64,000 bases of DNA from Ardenticatenaceae bacterium (lineage in GTDB: Bacteria; Chloroflexota; Anaerolineae; Promineifilales; Promineifilaceae). The notes below the pieces were generated by a model. The model saw nothing but the letters and a program-made list of their open reading frames with translations. It was not told where the DNA came from and made no database searches. The translations under genes were made by a program, and so were the position numbers. Shown one piece after another: positions 24,918-33,987 of this stretch. Each line of letters begins with the position of its first letter. Position 1 is the first letter of the stretch. Location of the stretch: NCBI GenBank assembly GCA_020634455.1, contig JACKBQ010000001.1:310001-374000 (forward strand). Reading direction: 5' to 3'.

Positions 24918-26269
24918 GGGGTAGGTTGCTCCAAAGTGGCCGTTTCGGCCACGGGTTCGACTTGTATTTTCATGCCCTGCATCTGCGCTACGCGCACTTC
25001 GTCGCCAAACTGGACGGGCTGGCTGGCGGTGGCTTGCCAGATTTCGCCCTTGAGCAGGATGGTGCCCCGATAGAAACGGCCGTCGGCATCAAAGGTATCG
25101 CGGGCGGTGCCAATTTGGCCCATCATGCCCTGCTGCCCGGTGAGGGGCTGCGCTTTTTGGGCGCGAAGGGCAAAGGTGAGGATGGCGATGAAAAATGCGG
25201 CGCTGAACAGGGCAATGGCGATGGCCGCGGGAATGGAAAGGCGCACAAAGTCTGGCGTGCCGGAATTAAACATCACCAGCAGACCGGCAATCATGGTGAT
25301 TGTGCCGGTGATAGCCAATGCGCCGTGTGTGGGCGCTTTGATTTCCAGACCCAGCAGCACAAAGGCGACCAGGATCAGCCCCATGCCCAGCCAGTTGACG
25401 GGCAGTTGGCCCAGGCCGTAGAGTCCAATGCCCAAAAAGAGGACGCCGATGAAGCCCGCGACCCAACCGCCGGGGCTGGAAATCTCAATGATGATCGCCT
25501 GTACGCCAATGGCCATCAAAATGGAGACGAGCACGGGGTTGGTGAGGGCCAGTAGTAAATTTTCGATGAAGGTGAGGGGAACGGCCGTCTGGCTGCTGGT
25601 GGCTGTGTTCAACACCCTTTCCTGACCGTTGATGATGACGGAACGGCCGTTTAGCTGCGCCAATAATTCCTCCGGTGAATCGGCAATCACGTCAATGAAG
25701 CCCGCGTCTAACGCTTCCTGGGCGCTGACGGCGCGTGCATCTTCGATCATCGCTTCGGCCAGGGCGACTGCCTCTGGGCCGCGCCGCTCGGTCAGGCTGC
25801 GCATCATCGCTTTCATGTCCTCTACCACTTTGCGGAAGGCGGTCTCGCCAATGTCCGAGCCGTCGGAATTGATGGGGGAGGCTGCGCCGATGACCGTTTC
25901 TGGAGCCATCCCTGCGGCGTGGGCGGCGGCGGTGAGCACGCTGCCTGCCGAGGCGGCCTGCGCCCCACGCGGCCCGATGTACATGATGATGGGAATTTCC
26001 GAAGCGCGGAACAGCTGCACGATGTCATTGGTGATCCCTAAATCCCCGCCCGGCGTGTCTATGATGATGAGAATGGCGTCTGCATTTGCTTCAGATGCTT
26101 CTGCCAACCCGCGCTCAAAATAGGTGTGCATGATGCCCATCACCGGGCCATCAAATTCCAAAACCACCACTTCGCTGTTCTGGGCGTGAACAAGTGCCGC
26201 GCTGCTAAAAACGAGCAAGATAAGAATGAAACTCAAATGGTAGTAACGGGAACGCAATAATTTAGTCAT
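24914..26269 (-). CDS. NfeD family membrane protein with ClpP-like serine protease domain
   Basis: 451 aa. A signal peptide (ILILLVFSSAALVHAQ) precedes a ClpP/SppA-type domain: IDTPGGDLG, then AASAGSVL with the candidate catalytic serine near residue 107. About four membrane segments follow (residues 235-370) and an OB-fold NfeD domain closes the protein (GQIGTARDTFDADGRFYRGTI). Such NfeD1b proteins occur next to stomatin and are thought to cut membrane proteins and organise membrane domains. Here the partner is a biotin carrier instead. The start ATG is followed by a clear signal sequence. Confidence 0.88.
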   Translation of the reverse strand: MTKLLRSRYYHLSFILILLVFSSAALVHAQNSEVVVLEFDGPVMGIMHTYFERGLAEASEANADAILIIIDTPGGDLGITNDIVQLFRASEIPIIMYIGPRGAQAASAGSVLTAAAHAAGMAPETVIGAASPINSDGSDIGETAFRKVVEDMKAMMRSLTERRGPEAVALAEAMIEDARAVSAQEALDAGFIDVIADSPEELLAQLNGRSVIINGQERVLNTATSSQTAVPLTFIENLLLALTNPVLVSILMAIGVQAIIIEISSPGGWVAGFIGVLFLGIGLYGLGQLPVNWLGMGLILVAFVLLGLEIKAPTHGALAITGTITMIAGLLVMFNSGTPDFVRLSIPAAIAIALFSAAFFIAILTFALRAQKAQPLTGQQGMMGQIGTARDTFDADGRFYRGTILLKGEIWQATASQPVQFGDEVRVAQMQGMKIQVEPVAETATLEQPTP

Positions 26270-26310
26270 TTGTCATCGAACCTTGAAGCCAGCATAACTT
26301 TGGCGCTTCT

Positions 26311-26381
26311 TCTGTCATTCGCGTGAAAACGGGAATCCACTGTTTTGTAAATATGGATGCCCGCCTGCGCGGGCATGACAG
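26311..26381. repeat. REP-like palindromic repeat, second copy
   Basis: GTCATTCGCGTGAAAACGGG followed after a short spacer by GCCCGCCTGCGCGGGCATGAC. It is related to the copy at 21701-21771 and has the same double-hairpin layout. Confidence 0.8.
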
Positions 26382-26419
26382 GTGTAGGATACGCTTCAAA
26401 CAAGGCGAAGATTCCAAAT

Positions 26420-26902
26420 CTAGCCAGTTTGCTGATCTTCCAAATAAACTGCCTGACCACAATCATACTGCTGCCAGGCGGCCAATACACGCGCTTTTAA
26501 TGATTTTGTCATCGCTTCAGGCAGGGCATCCCGGCGAAAAAAGGCAAATTCGCTCAGTTCGTTGGCGGGTAGTTGAATGGCGGCGATGTCGGCCTCAGAC
26601 AGCACCCCGCCGTCAAAAACAAACATCAAGGACTCTGTTTTGGGGTCATTGGGGCTGTTGTAATCAAGCGCCAGCAGCCGCCCGATTTCTCGATTCAGGC
26701 CGATTTCTTCCAAAACTTCGCGCTGGCAGCATTGTTTGGGCGATTCATTATCTTCTACCACGCCACCCGGAATTTCCCAGCCCGGCTTGTAGTTTGGTTT
26801 GACTAAGAGAACTTCGTTTCTTTCATTAAAGAACAAACAGCCCGCTCCCATCCGTTTTTTGGGTAACGATTCATAATAGGCATTGGTGTAGGCTAATGTC
26901 AT
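26420..26902 (-). CDS. Nudix hydrolase
   Basis: 160 aa. The Nudix box is visible as GGVVEDNESP followed by REVLEEIGL (G-x5-E-x7-R-E-x2-E-E-x-G), around residues 46-68. Such enzymes hydrolyse nucleoside diphosphates linked to another group. The substrate cannot be told from the sequence. It overlaps the histidine kinase gene by 4 bases, so they form an operon. Confidence 0.9.
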   Translation of the reverse strand: MTLAYTNAYYESLPKKRMGAGCLFFNERNEVLLVKPNYKPGWEIPGGVVEDNESPKQCCQREVLEEIGLNREIGRLLALDYNSPNDPKTESLMFVFDGGVLSEADIAAIQLPANELSEFAFFRRDALPEAMTKSLKARVLAAWQQYDCGQAVYLEDQQTG

Positions 26903-28155
26903 AGCAGTCCGGTGGGTGGCAGTTCCAGGCGCAGGGCCAGGATAAATTCGCTGCCATCCCGGTTGCTGCTTTCGGCCCAGATACGGCCGTTGTGCAGCTC
27001 CACCAACTCTTTGGCAATGGACAAACCCAGCCCCATGCCCTCGTGCTGGCGGCGCAGCGGGGATTCTACCTGGTAGAACCGCTTAAAAATGCGCTCTAGC
27101 TGGTCTTCGGGGATGCCGACGCCGTTGTCTTTGATGCGGAACCACGCTTCGCGTCCGTGACGTTCGACTTTCACTTTGATTTGGCTGCCTTTGGGCGAAA
27201 ATTTGACGGCGTTGTTGAGCAGGTTGCCGATGATCACCTCCATCATGTCCTGATCGATCAGCACAAGGAGCTCATCTTCTGGCAGGGTGACGTGAACGGT
27301 TTGGTTTTTGGCAACGGCCGTTTCGTCCTCCGTCAGGTTCATCTCTTGCACCATCGCCACCAAATCAACCTTTTTGCGTGTCAGGGCTGCCGTTCCTGCG
27401 TCCACATAGCGCAGGTTGAGCATATCCTGAATGAGGGTGCGCAGATGAACGGCCGCTTGCAGCACATTGTCGAACTGCGCCGTCATCTTTGGCCCGGCCT
27501 CATCTCGCAAAAAGGAGACATAGCCCAAAATCACGGACAGCGGCGTGCGCAGCTCATGCGAAGCGATGGCAATGAAATCGGTTTTGAGCTGATCCAGCTC
27601 ATTCAGCTCCGCATTGGCCTGCTGTAGCTCGTTGAATAAACGGGCCTGCTCCACGGCCACCCCAGCAATATCAGCCAAAATGGAGAGCGTTTCAAAATCC
27701 TGAATGGAAAAATCGCCGCCACCGCTTTTGTTGAGCGCTTCCAACACGCCCACTGGCTCCTGCGTTACATTGTGCATGGGTACGCCCAAAATGGAGCGGG
27801 TTTTGAAGGCAATTGCGTCATCTACGTTTTGGTTCCAGCGTGGATCTTTGGAGACGTCCTGGATGTACATCGGCTTGTTTTGGGTGAGAATTGCTCCGGC
27901 AATCGAACTATCCAGCGAGACCGCCATGTCGGCCAATTCCGGGGGCACCTCGTTGGAAGATGCCTTAAAGTGAAGCTGCTGCGTATTGGGGTCCAGCAAT
28001 AAGATGGAAGCGGCTTCTGCGCTTGTTAGGTCAGCGGCTTCGGTGATGATGCGGGAGAGAAGGTGATCCAGGTTAGTGGTGGCATTCAGCACCCGGCTAA
28101 TTTCGACCAGGCGAGCCATTCGTTCGGCATTGAGTTTGGGGCGCTGCGCGTTCAT
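26899..28155 (-). CDS. GAF-domain sensor histidine kinase
   Basis: 418 aa, no membrane segment. A GAF domain (about 25-175) is followed by a short coiled coil and a kinase core. SHELRTPLSVILGY carries the phosphorylated histidine (about residue 206), NNAVKFSPKG the N box, DNGVGIP the G1 box and GMGLGLSIAKELV the G2 box. It is a soluble two-component sensor; no regulator gene is adjacent, so it may signal to one of the stand-alone receivers at 31.6-33.7 kb. That pairing is speculation. Confidence 0.92.
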   Translation of the reverse strand: MNAQRPKLNAERMARLVEISRVLNATTNLDHLLSRIITEAADLTSAEAASILLLDPNTQQLHFKASSNEVPPELADMAVSLDSSIAGAILTQNKPMYIQDVSKDPRWNQNVDDAIAFKTRSILGVPMHNVTQEPVGVLEALNKSGGGDFSIQDFETLSILADIAGVAVEQARLFNELQQANAELNELDQLKTDFIAIASHELRTPLSVILGYVSFLRDEAGPKMTAQFDNVLQAAVHLRTLIQDMLNLRYVDAGTAALTRKKVDLVAMVQEMNLTEDETAVAKNQTVHVTLPEDELLVLIDQDMMEVIIGNLLNNAVKFSPKGSQIKVKVERHGREAWFRIKDNGVGIPEDQLERIFKRFYQVESPLRRQHEGMGLGLSIAKELVELHNGRIWAESSNRDGSEFILALRLELPPTGLL

Positions 28156-28256
28156 AGGTTTTCCTTCCGCAAGAGGTGACGGGTCCAGCTATTTCTCCGG
28201 TTGTCTTTGCGGATATGATACGGTATGCTGACGCCTTAGACAAGCGGCGGGAAGGG

Positions 28257-28312
28257 GATTGGAGATTAGAGATTGGAGATTGCCAATCTCTAATCTCCAG
28301 TCTCAAATCTCC
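28257..28312. repeat. Intergenic hairpin of the GGAGATTAGAGATT word
   Basis: The words GGAGATTAGAGATTGGAGATT (in pieces) and their complement AATCTCTAATCTCC form an imperfect hairpin between the divergent kinase and hemW genes. Confidence 0.7.
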
Positions 28313-28338
28313 TAAAAACATCTAGACAAACAAGCCAA

Positions 28339-29511
28339 ATGAGTAATATCAGCCTCAGCCTCTACCTCCATATTCCCTTCTGCAAACATCGCTGTGCGTA
28401 CTGCGATTTTAATACGTACACCAGCCTGCTGGATTTGCGGGAAACGTATGCCGACGCTTTGGTGGCGGAGATGGCGCAGGTGGCGGGTGGGGTGCGACGG
28501 CCGGTACACACCATCTTTTTTGGCGGCGGCACGCCTTCGCTGATGTCGCCTGCTTCCATGCAGCGGATTCTGGACGGCGTGCGAGCCAATTTTGACCTGG
28601 CGGCTGACGCGGAAGTGACGATGGAGGCGAACCCCGGCACAGTGGATTTGGATTATTTAACGGCCGTTTCCCAAACCGGTATCAATCGGCTCAGCTTCGG
28701 CGTACAGAGCGTGATTCCATCTGAACTGGCGCTGCTGGAGCGGACGCACGATTTTGGTACAGTGGTGGAAGCGGTACAGATGGCGCGGCAGGCGGGGCTG
28801 AATAACTTCAATCTGGACTTGATTTACGGCGTGCCGGGGCAAACGCTCAATAGCTGGGAGCAAAGCGTTCGCACGGTGCTGGATTTAGACCCTACCCATC
28901 TGAGCCTTTACTGCCTGACGATTGAACCGGGTACGCCGATGCAGCGCTGGTTGCTGAACGGCCGTATCCAACCCCCAGACCCAGATTTGGCCGCCGATCA
29001 GTACGAACTGGCCTGCACGATTTTGGTTGAGCACGGCTACGATCATTACGAAATTTCCAACTGGGCCAAACCGGGCAAGGAATGCGAGCACAATCTAACT
29101 TACTGGCGCAACGGCGATTATTTGGGGCTGGGCGCGGGGGCGCACGGCCACGCCGCCGGGATGCGTTACCAGATTGTGAAGCAGCCGCGCGTCTATCTGC
29201 GTCGGTTGGAAGAAGCTGCTGCACCGGGCTATCCACTGTCAACGGCCGTTGCCGCCAGCCATGCCGTCAGCCGCGCCGAAGCGATTTCCGACGCGATGAT
29301 GACCCAATTGCGTCTGCTCAACGAGGGACTCGATTTGGCGGCGTTCGAGGCTAAATTTGGCCAGTCGGTGGCAGAAATTTATGGCAGCACGCTGGCGCAA
29401 CTGGTGGATTGGGGGTTGGTAGCGTTGGCAAACGGCCGTCTGCGCCTGACGCAAAAAGGGTGGTTCCTCAGCAACCAGGTCTTTTACCGGTTCATGCTGG
29501 ACGAAGTGTAA
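28339..29511 (+). CDS. hemW: HemW, radical SAM heme chaperone
   Basis: 390 aa. HIPFCKHRCAYCDFN holds the CxxxCxxC iron-sulfur motif of radical SAM proteins (about residues 11-25), and FFGGGTPSLM the SAM-binding glycine motif. EANPGTVD and INRLSFGVQS are conserved in the HemN/HemW group. The Cys pattern and length fit HemW, a heme chaperone formerly annotated as coproporphyrinogen III oxidase, rather than true HemN. It stands alone on the plus strand. Confidence 0.9.
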   Translation: MSNISLSLYLHIPFCKHRCAYCDFNTYTSLLDLRETYADALVAEMAQVAGGVRRPVHTIFFGGGTPSLMSPASMQRILDGVRANFDLAADAEVTMEANPGTVDLDYLTAVSQTGINRLSFGVQSVIPSELALLERTHDFGTVVEAVQMARQAGLNNFNLDLIYGVPGQTLNSWEQSVRTVLDLDPTHLSLYCLTIEPGTPMQRWLLNGRIQPPDPDLAADQYELACTILVEHGYDHYEISNWAKPGKECEHNLTYWRNGDYLGLGAGAHGHAAGMRYQIVKQPRVYLRRLEEAAAPGYPLSTAVAASHAVSRAEAISDAMMTQLRLLNEGLDLAAFEAKFGQSVAEIYGSTLAQLVDWGLVALANGRLRLTQKGWFLSNQVFYRFMLDEV

Positions 29512-29515
29512 CGGC

Positions 29516-29614
29516 GAGCGGTAATCCGTAATCGGTAATCAGTGAACGGTAGGGGCGAGGCAGGTGGGAAAAATTTGTGCAAAACGATTCAACTTATCAC
29601 CACCTGCCTCGCCC
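29516..29614. repeat. Intergenic GTAATCGG words and GC-rich hairpin
   Basis: GTAATC words repeat at 29520-29540, followed by the hairpin GGGCGAGGCAGGTGG (29553-29567) and CCACCTGCCTCGCCC (29600-29614). It follows hemW and may end its transcript; it also argues that the mobA start lies downstream. Confidence 0.7.
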
Positions 29615-29642
29615 TCTTCCAATAAAAAGTGAGAAGCGAAAA

Positions 29643-30227
29643 GTGAAAAGTGGATTGACAGTCGCCATTATGGCGGGGGGCAAGAGCAGTCGGATGGGCA
29701 CGGACAAATCGTTTGTGCTGTTTGAGGGACGGCCGTTGATCGAAGTGGTCATGGAGGCAGTGGCCAGTTTAGGCGACGAGACACTGCTCATCACCAACAA
29801 GCTACATGCCTACGCGCACCTCAATTTGCCGATGGTGTCGGATGTGTACCCGGATCATGGCTCGCTAGGCGGGATTTTTACGGCCGTTCATGCCGCTGCC
29901 CATCCCCACACCCTCGTTGTGGCCTGCGACATGCCCTGGCTCAATCGTCCGCTGCTGGCATACATGATTGGTCTGCGCCAAACGGCCGATCTGATTGTGC
30001 CGCGCTGGGAAAAGTACCCGGAACCGCTGCACGCCATCTACAGCAAAGCGTGCCTGGACCCCATTGAGGCCAAACTCAAAGCACAGCAGCTAAAAATCAC
30101 CAGTTTTTTTGGTCAGGTAAGCGTGCGTTTTGTAGAGCGGGGGGAGATTGAACCGTTTGATAGAAACGGCCGTTCCTTTGCCAATATCAACTCACCGGAA
30201 GATTTGGAAGAAGTGGGTGGTCGGTAA
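29643..30227 (+). CDS. mobA: MobA, molybdenum cofactor guanylyltransferase
   Basis: 194 aa from the GTG at 29643. An upstream GTG (29577) would place the start inside a hairpin and repeat words, so the later one is preferred. IMAGGKSSRMGTDK is the nucleotide-binding signature, and VACDMPWLNRPLL the metal-binding aspartate region. It attaches GMP to molybdopterin to form bis-MGD-type cofactors, which implies molybdoenzymes elsewhere in the genome. The enzyme family is clear; a MobA/CTP-transferase relative with another substrate is possible. Confidence 0.85.
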   Translation: MKSGLTVAIMAGGKSSRMGTDKSFVLFEGRPLIEVVMEAVASLGDETLLITNKLHAYAHLNLPMVSDVYPDHGSLGGIFTAVHAAAHPHTLVVACDMPWLNRPLLAYMIGLRQTADLIVPRWEKYPEPLHAIYSKACLDPIEAKLKAQQLKITSFFGQVSVRFVERGEIEPFDRNGRSFANINSPEDLEEVGGR

Positions 30228-30278
30228 TCGGTAAACGGTGGATGACCGCTTACCGATTACCGATAACGGATTACCGAA
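30222..30278. repeat. Intergenic hairpin of the CGGTAATCGGTAA word
   Basis: CGGTAATCGGTAAACGGT and its complement ACCGCTTACCGATTACCG, with more GATTACC words after. It lies between the convergent mobA and folD and overlaps the last codons of mobA. Confidence 0.8.
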
Positions 30279-31163
30279 TTACTGCTTCGCCAGCGCAATT
30301 TCTGCGGCGCTCAGCGTATTTTTCATCAACATGGCAATGGTCATTGGCCCAACGCCGCCCGGCACGGGAGTGATGGCACCAGCCACTTCAGCCGCGCTGT
30401 CGTATTCCACATCGCCAACCAGTTTGTAGCCGCGCTCGTTGCTGGCGTCATCCACGCGGTTGATGCCCACGTCAATGACAGCACAGCCCGGTTTCAGCAT
30501 ATCGCCTTTGATCATCTCCGCCCAGCCAATAGCGGCCACCACAATGTCGGCGCGCTTCAAATGCTCATTTAAATCTTTGGTGCGGCTGTGGCAAATGGTG
30601 ACGGTGGCGTCTGCTTTTTGCAGCAGCATCGCCATTGGCAGCCCCACAATGTTGGACCGCCCCACGATGACCGCTTCAGCGCCCTTGGTTTGCACACCAG
30701 CGTCCGCCAGCAGTTCCATGCAGCCTGCCGGGGTGCATGGAATAAACAGCGGGTCGCGCCCCTTCATGGCCAAACGGCCGATATTGACCGGATGGAACCC
30801 ATCAACATCTTTTTCCAGGTCAATGGTGTTGAGTACGGCTTCTTCGTTGATATGTTTGGGCATGGGCAGCTGCACCAAAATGCCGTTTACTTCCGGGTCT
30901 GCGTTGAGCTTGGCGACCAGCGCCACGACCTCTTCCTGGCTGGCGTCGGCGGGCAGTTTGTGCCCGATGGAGCGAATGCCCAGCCGTTCACACATGCGCT
31001 GCTTGCTGCGCACGTAGGTGTCCGAAGCCGGGTCCTCACCGACCAGCACCGTAGCCAGTCCGGGGGTGTAGTTGTGGGTTTCTTTCATTTCGGCAACGGC
31101 GGCAGCAACCTCATCTCGAACGCGAGCCGCTACTTTTTTGCCATCTATAACTTGTGCTGACAT
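30279..31163 (-). CDS. folD: FolD, methylenetetrahydrofolate dehydrogenase/cyclohydrolase
   Basis: 294 aa. YVRSKQRMCERLGI carries the catalytic Y and K of the family; GILVQLPMPKHI and DVDGFHPVNIGRL are signatures of the substrate site, and VIVGRSNIVGLPMAML the NADP loop. PVPGGVGPMTIAML closes the protein. It interconverts 5,10-methylene- and 10-formyl-tetrahydrofolate. The annotation is secure. Confidence 0.97.
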   Translation of the reverse strand: MSAQVIDGKKVAARVRDEVAAAVAEMKETHNYTPGLATVLVGEDPASDTYVRSKQRMCERLGIRSIGHKLPADASQEEVVALVAKLNADPEVNGILVQLPMPKHINEEAVLNTIDLEKDVDGFHPVNIGRLAMKGRDPLFIPCTPAGCMELLADAGVQTKGAEAVIVGRSNIVGLPMAMLLQKADATVTICHSRTKDLNEHLKRADIVVAAIGWAEMIKGDMLKPGCAVIDVGINRVDDASNERGYKLVGDVEYDSAAEVAGAITPVPGGVGPMTIAMLMKNTLSAAEIALAKQ

Positions 31164-31243
31164 GGTTGTATCCTTTGAAAAATATATGGGTAAACGGCCG
31201 TGGCAATGATGGGAAATTGTGGAAACGGCCGTTTACAAAATAG

Positions 31244-31279
31244 TGAAAAACAAAAAGGTCTCCAAACTACGGAGACCTT
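31244..31279 (-). terminator. Terminator after the small membrane protein gene
   Basis: On the minus strand AAGGTCTCC, loop, GGAGACCTT followed by T-rich sequence. It lies 42 bases beyond the stop at 31321. Confidence 0.8.
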
Positions 31280-31320
31280 GTGATTGATAATAATTTTTGC
31301 TTGCGTGTTAAATCCTAAAG

Positions 31321-31518
31321 CTATTTGGGCAGCATTTCTGTGCCCAAAAATTTATCTAGCCAGATCGCGATGGCGCACCCCAAAGATAACGACAGGAAAA
31401 AAGTATAATAGACACCAAACTCTTCAAGAGTTGTGCCAATAAGCTGGATAATGATCACAGCTAGACCAAAACCTACAAGTAACGAAACAACCCCTATACC
31501 TAACCGCTTTAATAGCAT
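31321..31518 (-). CDS. Small two-helix membrane protein
   Basis: 65 aa. Two hydrophobic segments (about 8-28 and 37-56) with the short polar loop TTLEEFGVYY between them and a charged tail. There is a GGAGGCAG-type ribosome binding site before the ATG and a terminator after the stop, which supports it being a gene. I do not recognise the family. Confidence 0.6.
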   Translation of the reverse strand: MLLKRLGIGVVSLLVGFGLAVIIIQLIGTTLEEFGVYYTFFLSLSLGCAIAIWLDKFLGTEMLPK

Positions 31519-31633
31519 AACCTTCTGCCTCCAAAAAATATTAAGCGATTCAAAAAATCAAAGAATGCTTTCTTGTGTTTTTTATCACAAATCAGGTGAT
31601 CCGACAACGTGATAAAGTTTCGAAATATGGTTG

Positions 31634-32083
31634 TTATCCGGAGTCAGGCAAATCTTCGCCAAACTGGATTAGCGCATCTTTTACGTGTTGGGTTAACTCT
31701 TCAGGTGAGATTGGCTTTGTCAGATAAACAGTTGCTCCGGCACGTAATCCTTTGTTGATGCTGTCCAGGTCGGTTTTGGCACTTAGCATGATGATGGGTA
31801 ATTCGGCCGTGGCAACTTCACTGCGAATCCTCTCACAAACAGTAAAACCGTCCATTCCAGGCATCATCACATCCAGCAAAACCACATCTGGGCGATTTTT
31901 GCGCACTTTATCCAGCGCATCAAAACCATCTTCCGCTTCCGACACATGAAAACCTGCGCGAACTAGCATCAGGCGCAGCAAGGTGCGAGCCATCGGCTCA
32001 TCGTCCACAATAAGAACTGATTGATGAATGTTGTCTCCGGGTACTACTGTGAATTGTCTTGCCAATTTTAATACCTTAAGCAA
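31634..32083 (-). CDS. Stand-alone response regulator (CheY-like)
   Basis: 149 aa. One receiver domain: VLIVDDEPMARTLL has the acidic pocket, LLDVMMPGMDGF the phosphorylated aspartate, and YLTKPISPEEL the conserved lysine. The first 20 residues are an extra N-terminal extension. There is no output domain, so it must act by protein contact. No kinase is adjacent. Confidence 0.9.
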   Translation of the reverse strand: MLKVLKLARQFTVVPGDNIHQSVLIVDDEPMARTLLRLMLVRAGFHVSEAEDGFDALDKVRKNRPDVVLLDVMMPGMDGFTVCERIRSEVATAELPIIMLSAKTDLDSINKGLRAGATVYLTKPISPEELTQHVKDALIQFGEDLPDSG

Positions 32084-32245
32084 CCAAATGAACTCGTTGT
32101 ACGGTGCATGCTACTCCACATTTTGGTTGCCCAATTATTGTAAACTATTATGCTTTTCCAGCAAAGATGTTCCCGGCCCGTTTTTGTAAGTTCAGGAACC
32201 TTAAGGATTTACTTTTTTGATGACTGTGATGGTAAATAAACAGGA

Positions 32246-33091
32246 TTAATCTGGCAACTCTTCTAAAGGGAGCGAAAGTGTCAGCCCTTCACGCGCCAAA
32301 ATAGTTTGGGGGAAAACAGTACGTGCTTTTACTAAAATCTCATCGAGTTCATCATCTGAAAGGTCTGGTGAATAATGAAAAAGCGCCAGACATTTCACAC
32401 GCGCTTCGATTGCAGCCTGAACAGCTTCTTGCCAGGCACTATGGCCATATTCATTAAACTTTTTACGTTCTTCAACGGTTGAAAAGTGAGAATCGTGTAC
32501 GAGTAAATCCGCCCCTTCTGCTAGGCGCAATAAATTTGGGTCGAAACCGTCATCATAGTGGGTAACATCGCTGCAATAGACAAATACGAAGCCATTGTTC
32601 TCAATGCGAAAGCCGAGGCATCCGCCAGGGTGGTTTAGATCGGTAGCTGTTACCCGTGTATTGTCCCCAATGATAATGGTTTCACCATCTTGTATTTCCT
32701 TAACAATGAGGTCGGCCGGCAGAGATTTGTAAGCAAAGGGCAGGTATGGCTCAATAAACTGACCCGCCATGGTTTCTTCTAATTGTTTCCCGACGCGGCG
32801 TTTGCCGATGAGGACAAATCGGTTATTGCGGCCGAAAATTGGGGCAAAAAAAGGGAATCCTTGAATGTGATCCCAGTGGGTATGGCTAATAAGAATATTG
32901 CCAATGATTCGGTCTGGATTGTTTTTGACCAGTTCTTTTCCCAACCGTCGAATACCAGACCCAGCATCTATAATGATCAGCTGCTGGTCAGATGTTCGTA
33001 GTTCCACACATGATGTATTGCCGCCAACGCGAATTGTTTCGGGTCCTGGGGTAGGTATTGTGCCGCGAACGCCCCAAAATCGTATTTGCAA
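32246..33091 (-). CDS. Metallo-beta-lactamase fold hydrolase
   Basis: 281 aa. The start FWGVRGTIPTPGP, the motif SHTHWDHIQGFPFF (HxHxDH) and the later YCSDVTHYDD and HDSHFS residues match the RNase Z/PhnP-like branch of the superfamily that is often found beside response regulators. The substrate is probably a cyclic nucleotide or other phosphodiester, but this is inference. It is flanked by two receiver-domain genes on the same strand. Confidence 0.85.
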   Translation of the reverse strand: MQIRFWGVRGTIPTPGPETIRVGGNTSCVELRTSDQQLIIIDAGSGIRRLGKELVKNNPDRIIGNILISHTHWDHIQGFPFFAPIFGRNNRFVLIGKRRVGKQLEETMAGQFIEPYLPFAYKSLPADLIVKEIQDGETIIIGDNTRVTATDLNHPGGCLGFRIENNGFVFVYCSDVTHYDDGFDPNLLRLAEGADLLVHDSHFSTVEERKKFNEYGHSAWQEAVQAAIEARVKCLALFHYSPDLSDDELDEILVKARTVFPQTILAREGLTLSLPLEELPD

Positions 33092-33210
33092 ATTGACCCC
33101 TTTTATGAGTTGATTAATATTTCCAAACGTTTTTCTGTTGGAGTGTGGTGGAGTATATCAAAAATCAGGTTAGAACGATATATAGTTTGCGTAAAATCGC
33201 CAAAAATATA

Positions 33211-33246
33211 AAAAGGCCCACTTGCATTGCAGGTGGGCCTTTTTTT
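33211..33246. terminator. Rho-independent terminator
   Basis: AAAAGGCCCACTTGC, short loop, GCAGGTGGGCCTTTTTTT. It ends transcription of the response regulator gene on the minus strand; the T-run is present in both orientations. Confidence 0.9.
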
Positions 33247-33263
33247 GGATGATTGAGCTTAGT

Positions 33264-33677
33264 TTAAGAACTGATTTCTTGTTGCTGGGCTTGGGTTTTG
33301 CTGTTAATGACACGCTCTACACTGTCTAGCAGTTCTTGAGGGCCAAAAGGCTTGGTGATGTAATCATCTACACGGGCAATATGCAAACCAAGAACCCGAT
33401 CGATGCTCTGTGCTTTTGCGGTGACAACGATCACCGGGATTTCACGCATTTCTTCGGAGGCTTTCATTTTTTGGTACACTTCCCAGCCATCCATTTCTGG
33501 CATCATGAGATCAAGTAAAACGAGGTCTGGTTGAATTTCGCTAATTTTAGTCAGGCCTTCATGGCCACCCACCGCACCAGTGACATCAAACTTGTTGCGG
33601 CCCAAAATTAGCTTTACCAGTTCGATCATTTCCAGTTCATCTTCGATGCAAACTACTTTTTTGGGTTCGTCTGCCAT
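33264..33677 (-). CDS. Stand-alone response regulator (CheY-like)
   Basis: 137 aa. VVCIEDELEMIEL gives the acidic pocket, LLDLMMPEMDGW the phosphoacceptor aspartate and YITKPFGPQEL the lysine. Single receiver domain without output. It has its own terminator and probably its own promoter in the AT-rich 33.7-kb region. Confidence 0.9.
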   Translation of the reverse strand: MADEPKKVVCIEDELEMIELVKLILGRNKFDVTGAVGGHEGLTKISEIQPDLVLLDLMMPEMDGWEVYQKMKASEEMREIPVIVVTAKAQSIDRVLGLHIARVDDYITKPFGPQELLDSVERVINSKTQAQQQEISS

Positions 33678-33984
33678 TACATCTTTCCTTGGTCAAAAAA
33701 ATTGCTTTAAGTAATTGATACAAAATCAATTTTAGGTTTATTGATTTTCAAAGGGTTGAGTTTGTAGTGTCTAAGATAAGTAAAGAGTATCACAAGCAAG
33801 TTTTGTTGTCTACATATTTTTATGCTTTCAAATAATACATTTGAACTACAAGTGTTTGCTGTAGTTTAGATACTGTAATGGAATTGCTCTGGTTGATCCA
33901 TATGATTTGAGTACGGGTTGTTTTATGTCGTGGTTTGACAGGCAACGGCCGTTTTGGCATAATCACCCTCACTTAAAAACAGAA
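33678..33984. other. AT-rich intergenic region
   Basis: About 300 bases without a convincing coding frame. Markedly AT-rich compared with its surroundings, so it probably holds the promoters of the minus-strand response regulator and of the plus-strand T-box transcript. One palindrome AACGGCCGTT is present near its right end. Confidence 0.4.
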
Positions 33985-33987
33985 ACA

